Positions 15,267 through 23,363 of a DNA stretch of 64,000 bases are shown piece by piece. Source of the stretch: a virus. Position 1 is the first letter of the stretch. Every line of letters starts with the position of its first letter. The stretch spans positions 1 to 64,000 of the IMG/VR virus record IMGVR_UViG_3300042430_002694; one strand, written 5' to 3'. The position numbers and the translations under genes are program-made. Under the pieces are notes generated by a model, which was not told where the DNA came from, did not search any database, and saw nothing but the letters and a program-made list of their open reading frames with translations.

Positions 15267-16292
15267 TTGAGCGCACAAGGAGTTATATCAGAATCACTAA
15301 TTAGCTTTAACATAACTTGGAGTAATCCAGGGAAAGGTCAACAGTCTAAGTGGGATCAAACAAAGCAAGGAATCGAAATTCACGAGACTGACGTGTATCC
15401 TGATTTACAATATACGTCTGCCTATGCAGCTCCATTGTATGTTAAGTACACATCAGGGGCTCTACTCAATGATCTAATATCTGAAATCAATAAGATAATT
15501 GATGCACGAATTGCAAGTGAATCTAGTAAAAAGAATGAGGCTACTGAAGCTTTACCTCCTGGGCCAAATGCACCCAAACAGTTAGGGTCTGGAGAAGAGG
15601 AGGAAGAGGATGAAGAAACTCAAAAAGCTTTACCTCCTGGGCCAGACGCTCCTAAACAATTAGCAGGATACTCGCCTGGTGGTGACCTGGTTAAGGTAGA
15701 AGAACCTGGATTACCTGCGATTATTGATACTAAGCCTGAGGAAATTGATGTACCAGATGTGACGCCTGACGAAACTGCTGCAGTTAGCGACTATGCATAC
15801 ACAGTAGTAGTTAAAGGAGATCGTCTTAGATTTTTAGAAGGTCAGCAAGAAAGAGGAGCTTACTCTGCAGGGGTTAAGTTTCTATATCAAGTATCAAATA
15901 ATCTATCAAAAGTAGTATCGGGAGAAACGATTGATAATAAAACTAAAATTTATGCAGAAATTTCAATGTCAGGTCTATTAGGCAGAACATTTAGAATGGA
16001 ATTTCCAGAGTTTGACGAAAAGGAATTTAAGTTTGGTGGAAATTTGTTAGCTCAAATATTACCATCGATCGAATTAAGCTTTACGCCTGATCAAAATTCA
16101 GTATATTCAAAAGAGAAACCTGAATTAGATATAGCAGACGTTATTAAAGCAACAAATATTACACTGGGAAGTAAAACTACTTCTGAAATTAAGGCTTTAC
16201 AAAAGCAAATACAAAAAGAAATTGAAGCAAGGGAACCTTCTCAATCAGAAGGATCATCCGATAAACAAGTTGCTTCGGACAAGAATAAATAA
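15267..16292 (+). CDS. Unknown late protein with repeated ALPPGP motif and acidic linker
   Basis: A 341-residue protein that starts with TTG at 15267, three bases after the previous stop; the reading frame has no better ATG nearby. It contains two copies of an exact pattern, ALPPGP(N/D)APKQL (around residues 94-135), separated by a Glu-rich stretch. The N-terminal part (ISFNITWSNPGKG) and the C-terminal part (about residues 175-300) look globular and beta-rich. Its stop sits inside the late box of the tail-tube gene. No family is recognised; its place between head and tail-tube genes suggests a virion or assembly role. Confidence 0.55.
   Translation: MSAQGVISESLISFNITWSNPGKGQQSKWDQTKQGIEIHETDVYPDLQYTSAYAAPLYVKYTSGALLNDLISEINKIIDARIASESSKKNEATEALPPGPNAPKQLGSGEEEEEDEETQKALPPGPDAPKQLAGYSPGGDLVKVEEPGLPAIIDTKPEEIDVPDVTPDETAAVSDYAYTVVVKGDRLRFLEGQQERGAYSAGVKFLYQVSNNLSKVVSGETIDNKTKIYAEISMSGLLGRTFRMEFPEFDEKEFKFGGNLLAQILPSIELSFTPDQNSVYSKEKPELDIADVIKATNITLGSKTTSEIKALQKQIQKEIEAREPSQSEGSSDKQVASDKNK
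16284..16292 (+). promoter_or_regulatory. Late-promoter-like box AATAAATAA before tail tube gene
   Basis: AATAAATAA forms the last codons and stop (N-K-stop) of the upstream gene and ends 19 bases before the ATG at 16312. The same arrangement (N-K-stop) is used before the protease-scaffold gene. Confidence 0.45.
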
Positions 16293-16311
16293 CTAAAAAA
16301 TAAGAGACAAG

Positions 16312-16896
16312 ATGGCAGGTCTACCACATTTTAAAAACTCAACAGCCGGTCCTGGAAAGTACGAGCCGTTGTACCTTAATCAATTTGAGGTAATTATTAC
16401 TCCTCCACCAGCAGTTGCTGGTAAAATAGGTTTCGGTAACAACTTAATGCTTGAACACGTTCTTAAGGTAACTAGTTTACCAGAGCTTGCAGGTTCAGGT
16501 TCAGCAGTAATTACGCAGAACTATAAATTCGCTCAAAGAACTTATGCTCCAGCTAAACCAGCTCAGACGTATCATCAGTTTAATATTGATTTTGAGGTTA
16601 ACTTAAACAATAATAATGATATGTACATCTACAATGCACTAAGAGCATGGGCAGATTTAATTTACGATCCATTAACTGGTCGTCAAGGTTTAAAAGTTGA
16701 CTACGCGGATGCCAGCATTCAAGTAACGCAATTTAATAGAGCTGGTGTAATTTACAGAGACTTTATGTTCTCACCAGTATTCATTGGACCAAATAAATTA
16801 ACTGAAACTGCACTAGATTACGCAGGAGACGGTATTTATAAACTAACCGCACAATTCACAGCGGATATGTACACTGAATCTAGAATCGGACAATAA
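16312..16896 (+). CDS. Tail tube protein (gp19-like)
   Basis: A 194-residue protein, close to T4 gp19 in length. It has the expected features: an N-terminal NQFEVIITPPP strand, a central VTSLPELAGSG segment, the beta pair HQFNIDFEVNLNNNNDMYIY and RAWADLIYDPLTGRQG, and a C-terminal FSPVFIGPNKL. It forms the inner tube through which DNA passes. It is preceded by a late-like box and followed, 21 bases on, by an acidic protein. The sheath gene is elsewhere (29737) rather than adjacent as in T4. Confidence 0.9.
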   Translation: MAGLPHFKNSTAGPGKYEPLYLNQFEVIITPPPAVAGKIGFGNNLMLEHVLKVTSLPELAGSGSAVITQNYKFAQRTYAPAKPAQTYHQFNIDFEVNLNNNNDMYIYNALRAWADLIYDPLTGRQGLKVDYADASIQVTQFNRAGVIYRDFMFSPVFIGPNKLTETALDYAGDGIYKLTAQFTADMYTESRIGQ

Positions 16897-16917
16897 AAAA
16901 ATCATCGCTAACTGACT

Positions 16918-17571
16918 ATGGACATGTTTAACGTAAAACGCAGAGATAATCCTTCTATGGATCGATACAGTGACTTGAAGAAGCCTGCATTCGGAGGTCC
17001 CAAAGAGAAGGAAGACTTTGATAAATCAAAAAGAAAATCACTTGATGGATACCAACGAGTAGTCGACAGAAATGCCGATTTTGAAGGTGGAAAATTCAAT
17101 CATAATTATGACACGACGTGGAAAGCAGTAACTCGTGACTTAATCTCAAGAACTGCTAAGAAAAAACCATTTGACCCTATGTACGCAAAACCAACAATCG
17201 CAACAGTTGACGCTGTTGAAGAAGGAAAAATTAAACGTTTCGAACAATTCGTAAACGAAAATGAAGGCTATAACATGTTCGCAGAAGCTGAAGAGGAAGC
17301 TCCAGAAATGGAAGAGACTCCAGAAGAAGGAGCAGAAGTAGAAGAAATTGAAGTAGACGAAGAGCAATTAGAAAATCTAATGGCTGATTTCGGAGAAGAT
17401 CTTGAAGCTATGATCGAAGATATCGCTGAAAAGATGGAAATTGAAAAAGAAGAAGTTTGCAATCTACTTTGTGCAGCTGTTAAAAAACTTTGTTTAGAAG
17501 AAGAATCTGAAGAAGGTGAAGAAGACGAGAACGAAGAAGAAGAGAACGAAGAAGAAGACGAAATGATGTAA
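16918..17571 (+). CDS. Unknown acidic protein with internal capsid-targeting-like segment
   Basis: A 217-residue protein with a basic first half (many Lys, Arg, Asp-x-Lys) and a very acidic second half: the last ~80 residues are mostly Glu. A segment EEGKIKRFEQFVNENEG near residues 104-120 has the same F-x-x-F-x-x-E wording as the leaders of other proteins here. Several Cys residues occur near the end of the acidic part (EEVCNLLCAAVKKLC). It ends at a bidirectional terminator. No family is recognised. It could be an internal head or scaffold-associated protein; function is not known. Confidence 0.5.
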   Translation: MDMFNVKRRDNPSMDRYSDLKKPAFGGPKEKEDFDKSKRKSLDGYQRVVDRNADFEGGKFNHNYDTTWKAVTRDLISRTAKKKPFDPMYAKPTIATVDAVEEGKIKRFEQFVNENEGYNMFAEAEEEAPEMEETPEEGAEVEEIEVDEEQLENLMADFGEDLEAMIEDIAEKMEIEKEEVCNLLCAAVKKLCLEEESEEGEEDENEEEENEEEDEMM

Positions 17572-17595
17572 TTCTTTAGAAACTTAATAAAAAAG

Positions 17596-17619
17596 AAAAG
17601 GGACTTTATAGTCCCTTTT
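17596..17619. terminator. Bidirectional terminator between convergent units
   Basis: Ten-base stem AAAAGGGACT / AGTCCCTTTT with a four-base loop and A/T tracts on both sides. It closes the plus-strand capsid unit and the long minus-strand operon; the minus gene's stop codon lies inside the hairpin (17606). Confidence 0.85.
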
Positions 17620-18007
17620 TTATTGTTTCAACTCCAGTTAATTCTCCAATTTCAAGATCCCCATCTATTAATTGAGGGATAAACTCTACTGACTGATACG
17701 CAGTATTTAGGAATTTTATAGCATTATTTACGCTACTTGCACTAAGTCCAGAATTAACGTAAATGATTCTATTGTATTTACGGTTTCTAACGTTAATTGC
17801 TTTATCGATTAATTTCTTAATCTCATAATTAATTAGGAACGATTGGATCTTATTTGGCACAAGAATTTCCTGTTCAAATTTCTCCTTGATTATTTTATTT
17901 ACGTTTAGTAAATAATCGCATTTCTGCTTCTTACTAAAGGTTTGAATAAATTGTTTTTGGTCTTTTACGAAAACGATTTCAAGTCTTCTGTCATCTGTAT
18001 CAATCAT
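17606..18007 (-). CDS. Unknown protein, last gene of replication operon
   Basis: A 133-residue protein overlapping the dCMP deaminase gene by 4 bases (ATGA type), so probably translationally coupled. It is rich in Ile, Lys and Asn. A strand pattern YNRIIYVNSGLSASSVNNAI is seen near residue 80, but no catalytic motif. No family is recognised. Its stop lies within the operon terminator. Confidence 0.6.
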   Translation of the reverse strand: MIDTDDRRLEIVFVKDQKQFIQTFSKKQKCDYLLNVNKIIKEKFEQEILVPNKIQSFLINYEIKKLIDKAINVRNRKYNRIIYVNSGLSASSVNNAIKFLNTAYQSVEFIPQLIDGDLEIGELTGVETIKKGL

Positions 18008-18480
18008 ATTGAATCTAGGCTGATTTTTTTAACGTCTACCCCGGCTCTTCTTAAAAAATCAAGTCCAGCAATATCTCGATATTCCTCTAGATAAACAACT
18101 TTTTTTATTCCAGCTTGAAGTATTAATTTACTGCAATCTGTACATGGGGAGTAAGTTATGTATAAGGTCGATCCATCGCAACTTTGAGTAGATTTAGCAA
18201 CTTTAGCTAAAGCATTAGACTCTGCGTGTAGAACGTACCATTTTGTTTTGTATTCTCTAAATGAACCGTCTTCGTTCATTACGGCCTCTTCGCATTCATT
18301 TTCAAATCCAGAAGGAGTACCATTGAATCCATCTGCAATAATCGTGTTATTCTTAACAATTAATGCTCCAACTTTTTTACGAGTTGCATGAGATAATTCT
18401 GCCCAAACTTGGGCCATTTTGATGTAGGCGACATCAACCTTATGTTGCCTCTGTACGGATAGTGAGTTAGTAGTTGACAT
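18004..18480 (-). CDS. dCMP deaminase
   Basis: A 158-residue protein counted from the ATG at 18480; a TTG six codons upstream is also possible but ATG is preferred. Zinc and catalytic residues are clear: HAE (H85, E87) and PCTDC (C113, C116). This is the deoxycytidylate deaminase family, which makes dUMP from dCMP for thymidine synthesis. The gene overlaps the end of the gp42/thymidylate-synthase-like gene by 14 bases and the next gene by 4. In T4 the deaminase and dCMP hydroxymethylase compete for dCMP, so keeping both together fits balancing modified cytosine and thymine. Only one deaminase domain is seen. Confidence 0.9.
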   Translation of the reverse strand: MSTTNSLSVQRQHKVDVAYIKMAQVWAELSHATRKKVGALIVKNNTIIADGFNGTPSGFENECEEAVMNEDGSFREYKTKWYVLHAESNALAKVAKSTQSCDGSTLYITYSPCTDCSKLILQAGIKKVVYLEEYRDIAGLDFLRRAGVDVKKISLDSI

Positions 18481-19357
18481 TTCCTTGAGATTTTTCAAAT
18501 ATCCATTTCAAAAGGTCTTCGCCATTTTGAAAAATTAGGACATCGTCTGTATGTTTATTAATAGAATCAAATAGTATTTCAAAATCTTTACTAGGAGTTC
18601 CGTCTATTTCGATTAAATCAGATACGATAGCTGGTAAAGTTACTGGTGAAAATTCATTTTGTAACATGTAGCCAGCTAGATCGTAGTGTCTATCGTAAAC
18701 ATGATATGAATTAGCGACATGAGTATACGATCCTAATTCCAATTCTGGATAGAATTGCTTAAGATGAGAATGGATTTGCATTTGTAGAGAACAGAAGAAA
18801 GCAACATCAGTTGGTGTACCCCATACTGCATCGTTACTTCTCATGAAAACACTCATGTAAAGTTTATTATTTCGAATATGAAGATTTGCGTACATAGTAC
18901 AAACAAAATCTTTATTTGAAAAATGCTGGTGAACTGGTTTATTGAAGTGCAGAACTGCTTGGCGAGTGTTCGAATCGTTCATTAGGCTTTGAATTGCCCA
19001 TTGATACTGAGTCAAATCATGAGAGTTTGTCTCTTTAAAGATTAGATTACCGTAAGCAGAGTTTGCGGTGCCGTCTGTGTTCTGAATTGTTTCCCAGAAT
19101 TTAGCCCATTTTGAAATAAACGCTACATCATTACGACCCATGTAATACCATAGGAATTCAGCTGCAATGTATTTCATTTGCGAACTTCTAGCCTGATTTA
19201 GGTATAGGCATTGAGTTGGATCTTCGACTTCGAGTGCAACATCTAGTAATTCTTTACTGGTAGTTCCTCTAGCGTTATTCACAAGACCGTTAGCCATTAA
19301 ATACTTAATGGAGTCTTCATAGCATGAAGCGAAAGTCTTTCCTTTAAATGTAATCAT
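18467..19357 (-). CDS. Thymidylate synthase-family enzyme, likely dCMP hydroxymethylase (gp42-like)
   Basis: A 296-residue protein with the ThyA-fold core: nucleophile C153 in DFVCTM, RSND at 173-176, TPTD with D184, and SYHVYDRH near 217. Two points favour a dCMP enzyme over a true thymidylate synthase. First, DFVCT and MRSND resemble T4 gp42 (DFMCT and MRSND as I recall it) and not the P-C-H and RSCD of ThyA. Second, the residue after P-x is Asp where ThyA has Asn (PFN); Asn to Asp at this site is the known switch from dUMP to dCMP specificity. The product could be 5-hydroxymethyl-dCMP or 5-methyl-dCMP. A dUMP hydroxymethylase cannot be excluded. Confidence 0.8.
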   Translation of the reverse strand: MITFKGKTFASCYEDSIKYLMANGLVNNARGTTSKELLDVALEVEDPTQCLYLNQARSSQMKYIAAEFLWYYMGRNDVAFISKWAKFWETIQNTDGTANSAYGNLIFKETNSHDLTQYQWAIQSLMNDSNTRQAVLHFNKPVHQHFSNKDFVCTMYANLHIRNNKLYMSVFMRSNDAVWGTPTDVAFFCSLQMQIHSHLKQFYPELELGSYTHVANSYHVYDRHYDLAGYMLQNEFSPVTLPAIVSDLIEIDGTPSKDFEILFDSINKHTDDVLIFQNGEDLLKWIFEKSQGNVNY

Positions 19358-19380
19358 ATTAATTGTGTTAAACTAGTAAC

Positions 19381-19390
19381 TATAATACTC
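19381..19390 (-). promoter_or_regulatory. TAGTATWAT-type box before gp42-like gene
   Basis: On the minus strand GAGTATTATA ends 23 bases before the ATG at 19357. It resembles boxes before gp32, groEL, the S1 protein and others. It may be an early or middle promoter -10 element. Confidence 0.4.
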
Positions 19391-19410
19391 AAAAAAAGGA
19401 AAAAGGTTAA

Positions 19411-21072
19411 CTATACAATAGCTAAATCTGAAAAATGGTCAGTATTTTCAACCTGGATCTTAGTATCGAAGTATTCTTCAGGTAATGGATCATGCGAGAT
19501 AACAAACACGGTCATATTATACTTCTTTGAGAAAGTTTTTAAGAGGTCAACTACTCTAAAAATAGAGTCTACGTCAAGAGAAGAAAATACTTCGTCTAAG
19601 AATAACACGTTTACTTTATTATGTTTAAGTTTAATAAGTTCAAGTATACAAAGCAGAACGATTAAGTTCATTTTCTTTTGTTCTCCAGCAGATAATGAGT
19701 CTGGTGAAACTTGCATTCCTAAATGAGTAATGATCGGATTGAACTCTAGGTCAAACTCGAACGAAAACTTAAATTCTAATACTTTAGCGGTTTTTAGGAT
19801 CTTCTTATTTAATAGTGGAATAATTTGACTCATTAGCATACGTTTCATTCCGTTATCCGATAAGATCATTTCCATTTCTTGCGAAACTTTTAACTTTTCT
19901 TGCTCAACTTTTAAGGTCTTACTAGAATCATCAATTTCAGACTGTATGTTTTTAATTACTTCAGCTAAATGATGATCAGTTGTTTTAACTGTTTGCGTTT
20001 TTAATCCAGAGAGTTCTCTCTTAAGAGATGTAATATTTGCATCGATTGAATAGTAATCGGCCTTTGCTGTATTTTGAGACTCCTCAATCTTTTTAAGACC
20101 TGTCGCCTGACTTGCAAGCGATTCAGTAATCGATGGAATTAGGGACTCTTGTTGAATCTTCTTTGCCTGTAACTTATCTTTAATTTGGCTGTGTAATTCG
20201 TCAGTTAAGTCAGATAAACAGTGAGGGCATTTATTTTTTGCATAGATATCTAGCTTCTTTTGGATTTCTGAGATATTTAAACGAGTAGAAGACTGGCTAT
20301 CTTGACTAGTTCGGATTGAGGTTCGGATTTCCTCTATTTTAGTATTAAAAGAAGCTGCTTCAGTTCTCTTAGCCTGTTTGTCTATTTCTAATTGAGATAT
20401 TTGAGCAGTAATTTCAGAAATTCGAGTCTCATTTGAAGTTTCAATTTCAACTTTTAGATTTTCAAGCTGAAGAAGAGACGACTCAAGAAGTCTCTGATTA
20501 CTTGAAATAGCCGTTTCATGGGCAGAAACATCCCCTTTAATTTTCTTGGATTCTTCTTTCACGATTTTAGACATGTCATTAACTATATCTAGTCCAAAGA
20601 TCTTATCGATAATTTGACGTTTATCTGCTGGACTTAATTTAACGAAGCTCTTAAAATCATTTACTGATAGACTGATTGTATTTGAGAATACGTTAAATGG
20701 GATTCTGGCTAATTCATCTTCTATGAACTCATCAACTCTGCGTTTATCCGGTAAGTTATATTCAGCGCCGTCTACTGATACTTTTGAAAAGTTTGGTTCA
20801 AGCCCACGTTCAATATCAATTAATTTACCACCATCGGTTAAGAATTTAATTTGAGTATAGGCATTCTTGTTAATACGATTAGGAATCTCCTTGGTTTTTC
20901 GGATTGCCGATTTTCCATAGATAGAAACAGTTAAGGCATCAGAAATTGAAGATTTACCTGAGCCGTTTTTACCTTGAACTAGAACAAGTCGAGGCTCGTC
21001 AGTAAATTTAAACGTCTGTAATTTATTTCCGTATGAACAAATGTTTCGGAATGAGAATTCTTGTATCTTCAT
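19411..21072 (-). CDS. Recombination endonuclease subunit, gp46/SbcC/Rad50-like
   Basis: A 553-residue ATPase of the SMC-like family. It has a Walker A (GKNGSGKS, residues 34-41) near the start, a coiled-coil middle with a zinc hook CPHC (residues 282-285), and a C-terminal ABC signature (LSAGEQKK) plus Walker B (VLFLDEV). With gp47 it resects DNA ends for recombination-dependent replication in the cytoplasm. The coiled coils are short, as in phage members. Its ATG overlaps the stop of the SET-like gene, and gp47 lies just upstream, so all three are expected to be co-translated. Likely T4 gene 46 equivalent. Confidence 0.93.
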   Translation of the reverse strand: MKIQEFSFRNICSYGNKLQTFKFTDEPRLVLVQGKNGSGKSSISDALTVSIYGKSAIRKTKEIPNRINKNAYTQIKFLTDGGKLIDIERGLEPNFSKVSVDGAEYNLPDKRRVDEFIEDELARIPFNVFSNTISLSVNDFKSFVKLSPADKRQIIDKIFGLDIVNDMSKIVKEESKKIKGDVSAHETAISSNQRLLESSLLQLENLKVEIETSNETRISEITAQISQLEIDKQAKRTEAASFNTKIEEIRTSIRTSQDSQSSTRLNISEIQKKLDIYAKNKCPHCLSDLTDELHSQIKDKLQAKKIQQESLIPSITESLASQATGLKKIEESQNTAKADYYSIDANITSLKRELSGLKTQTVKTTDHHLAEVIKNIQSEIDDSSKTLKVEQEKLKVSQEMEMILSDNGMKRMLMSQIIPLLNKKILKTAKVLEFKFSFEFDLEFNPIITHLGMQVSPDSLSAGEQKKMNLIVLLCILELIKLKHNKVNVLFLDEVFSSLDVDSIFRVVDLLKTFSKKYNMTVFVISHDPLPEEYFDTKIQVENTDHFSDLAIV

Positions 21073-21563
21073 TAGTTTGAAAAGTATGTAAGTTCTTGGT
21101 TGGGCATAATGTCTTGTACTGCATAGAATTTATACAGTTTTGAGGTAGAGTCATAGGACCAGTTTATATTGGGAGAATCTGAGCGTCTATAAACTGAGCC
21201 GTATCCTAATAGGATTGCATGCGAATTAATATTCATCATTTTATCTGGATTAACAACATCTAATAAAATTGCTTTGAATTGAGCTTGAGAAATTAAGCCT
21301 TGATCAAGCCTTTCCTGTAGGTCAAGCTCAGCAAGTCGGCTCGCAATCTCTCTCTCCTTTTCGATTCCATCAGGGTTAGGGAATAGTTTATTGGTTAAGA
21401 ATTGATCATTTTTACTTAAAAGAATTTGGGTCCTTTGTGTAACCGGCAACCAGGCACAAACTTCAATAACTGAGTCTCTAAAAATCTGACGATTAGTAAA
21501 AACGCAAAACTCAGATCCTATTTTTTGGATTGATATTGATTCTAAAATATTTGGTCTATTCAT
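21072..21563 (-). CDS. SET-domain-like protein inside the gp46/gp47 operon
   Basis: A 163-residue protein with SET-type sequence: N-terminal KIGSEFCVFTNRQIFRDSVI (like the G-x-G...F-A-T-R-x-I start), then the GYGSVYRRSDSPN core (residues 120-132) and YKFYAVQDIMPNQELTYF (144-161), which matches the A-x-x-D-I-x-x-G-E-E-L-T end. SET proteins bind S-adenosylmethionine and methylate lysine. The N-H-S of the core is R-R-S here, and the last Tyr is shifted, so catalysis is doubtful. It overlaps gp47 by 8 bases and gp46 by one base, a conserved-looking coupling. Its target, perhaps a nuclease subunit or host protein, is unknown. Confidence 0.55.
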   Translation of the reverse strand: MNRPNILESISIQKIGSEFCVFTNRQIFRDSVIEVCAWLPVTQRTQILLSKNDQFLTNKLFPNPDGIEKEREIASRLAELDLQERLDQGLISQAQFKAILLDVVNPDKMMNINSHAILLGYGSVYRRSDSPNINWSYDSTSKLYKFYAVQDIMPNQELTYFSN

Positions 21564-22668
21564 CGCCTCTTTCTTGTTTTACCAGTCCATGTACTTCTAT
21601 AAACTTTCGAGCTAAGTCCGTCTTAAAGGTCTGTGAGTAGTCTCTAGATTTAATGAAACTTTTAAAAATATCAATAACATTAAACTGATCTTCTGGATTA
21701 AAGTCTACTGACGTCTTATCGTCAGCGATATCGTCAACATACGTAAAAAATTCAACCTTTCTATGTTTTGATTTTGAAATTAATTCAAGAAATCTTGTTA
21801 CTGGAAATTTGTTTACGAAATTAACGCTAATCATCACATCAACGAATGAATTTTGAAAATGAGAAATAACTTGATCTGCTGGCATTTCCAATAATTCATA
21901 AATATCAAACTTTTTATAGGTAGGAGATTGAGTATTAAGAACGAATGTTTCAATTAGATTAGAGCCGCTTAGGTCTAATTGATAAAAACCTTTTTGATTA
22001 TCTCTATCGCCTCGATCCATTTGATATGGGGTTCCAGTGTATAGAACATTTTTAAATTCTTGTCTATGATGAATATGACCTGCGTAAACGCGCTTGTATG
22101 AAGTTAACATGTCAACCTCTACTCCGTGCTCAACTTTAGTCCACTTATTAAAACGTAATCCTTTAATATCGGCATGGCATACGATGTATTCACATAGATC
22201 CTGATGATCGGTTATTATTTGATTGATTCTATTAGTGTCTTCTACCCAAGGTAACATTAGGAAATTTTGAGTTCCATTAATCGTTAAGATTTCCGGGTTT
22301 TCAAACACATGAATGTTATCTGCAATATGCGAAATCGCCTTTAGTGAGTGAACCACATTTCGGTCTTTATAGTAGACATCATGGTTTCCAATAATAATGT
22401 AAATACCTCTCTTAAACTTCTCAGACAATTTCTTAAAGATAGTTAAAGCCTCATCGTGAATTCTAACATTAATTGATTCGCGTGAATGGAAAATATCTCC
22501 TTCTAAAAACAGAACATCTCGATCTTCATCGAAATCTTTGTCAACTTCACTAATTAAAAAATCCAGTAAAAAGTCCTTTTGTATTTGGAGCCACTCTACT
22601 GAATTGTTTTTAATTCCTAGGTGTAAATCACCAACTAGTGTTATTTTTCTAATATTGTTTAATTTCAT
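21556..22668 (-). CDS. Recombination endonuclease subunit, gp47/SbcD/Mre11-like
   Basis: A calcineurin-type metallophosphoesterase with D-x-H (VGDLHLG, D14/H16), EGDIFH, GNHD and GHIHH motifs, the full metal-binding set of Mre11-family nucleases. The start is taken as ATG 22668 because the longer frame would overlap the preceding gene and its first 15 residues are unlike the family. The previous stop overlaps the region just before this start. It forms the nuclease half of the gp46/gp47 complex that processes ends for recombination. The C-terminal third is less conserved. Confidence 0.92.
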   Translation of the reverse strand: MKLNNIRKITLVGDLHLGIKNNSVEWLQIQKDFLLDFLISEVDKDFDEDRDVLFLEGDIFHSRESINVRIHDEALTIFKKLSEKFKRGIYIIIGNHDVYYKDRNVVHSLKAISHIADNIHVFENPEILTINGTQNFLMLPWVEDTNRINQIITDHQDLCEYIVCHADIKGLRFNKWTKVEHGVEVDMLTSYKRVYAGHIHHRQEFKNVLYTGTPYQMDRGDRDNQKGFYQLDLSGSNLIETFVLNTQSPTYKKFDIYELLEMPADQVISHFQNSFVDVMISVNFVNKFPVTRFLELISKSKHRKVEFFTYVDDIADDKTSVDFNPEDQFNVIDIFKSFIKSRDYSQTFKTDLARKFIEVHGLVKQERGDE

Positions 22669-22669
22669 C

Positions 22670-23347
22670 TTAAAACATTTTATAGTTCTTACCCATACTA
22701 TCAAGGAATCCATATTTGCTGTTTAGCTCAATAAGAAGAAGTTCCTTATTTTCATAAGTCAACATGTCAAATATTTTTTTGTATTCCATGTTAACGGTAC
22801 TAGATATTGAATCAAGTACATGAATTGGACTAATGAATACGTTTAGGCTTACTCCTTTACTTAAACCTGATAGAATTAAATTAAATAGAAGATTCATCTC
22901 AGGTTTAGTAAATTTCTTCTTTTCAGGTTCATCACCAAGTATCGCTAGAACCTCTGAATTACCTTGGATGAATGAATTTATATCTTTACGGACGATCCCT
23001 AGATCCACATGTTCGGCGTATCGACTGGGATCAGTTAAGTGGTAATCGGCTGAGCTGCTATCTAATTTAATTTCAGAACTTCCTCTTGAAGATCCAGCAT
23101 TATCTTCGTCTTCTTCAGTAAATTCTAATCCTAAATTATAAGTATTATTAAAGATTTTATCAGTCTTCTTTAGGTCTGAGTAAGCAGATCGACGTCTTTC
23201 CAATTCGTCTTCGTCATAGTCATCATCGGATATTCCGTTGTTTAAACGGTCATACTCATCTTCAAGACCTAATTCGAGTTCCTGATCGATATTATTGTCG
23301 TCTTCATGTAAATCTAAGAAATCTTCATCTGTTTGTTTTGGTATCAA
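22670..23347 (-). CDS. Unknown acidic protein between helicase and gp47 genes
   Basis: A 225-residue protein, TTG start at 23347, 16 bases after the helicase stop; there is no in-frame ATG until residue 151. The first ~75 residues are highly acidic (many Asp, Glu, e.g. SDDDYDEDELE). The last ~90 residues look globular and helical. No motif is recognised. By position in the replication block it might help load or regulate the helicase, but this is a guess. Confidence 0.55.
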   Translation of the reverse strand: MIPKQTDEDFLDLHEDDNNIDQELELGLEDEYDRLNNGISDDDYDEDELERRRSAYSDLKKTDKIFNNTYNLGLEFTEEDEDNAGSSRGSSEIKLDSSSADYHLTDPSRYAEHVDLGIVRKDINSFIQGNSEVLAILGDEPEKKKFTKPEMNLLFNLILSGLSKGVSLNVFISPIHVLDSISSTVNMEYKKIFDMLTYENKELLLIELNSKYGFLDSMGKNYKMF

Positions 23348-23363
23348 AATAGTTATGATTTTT

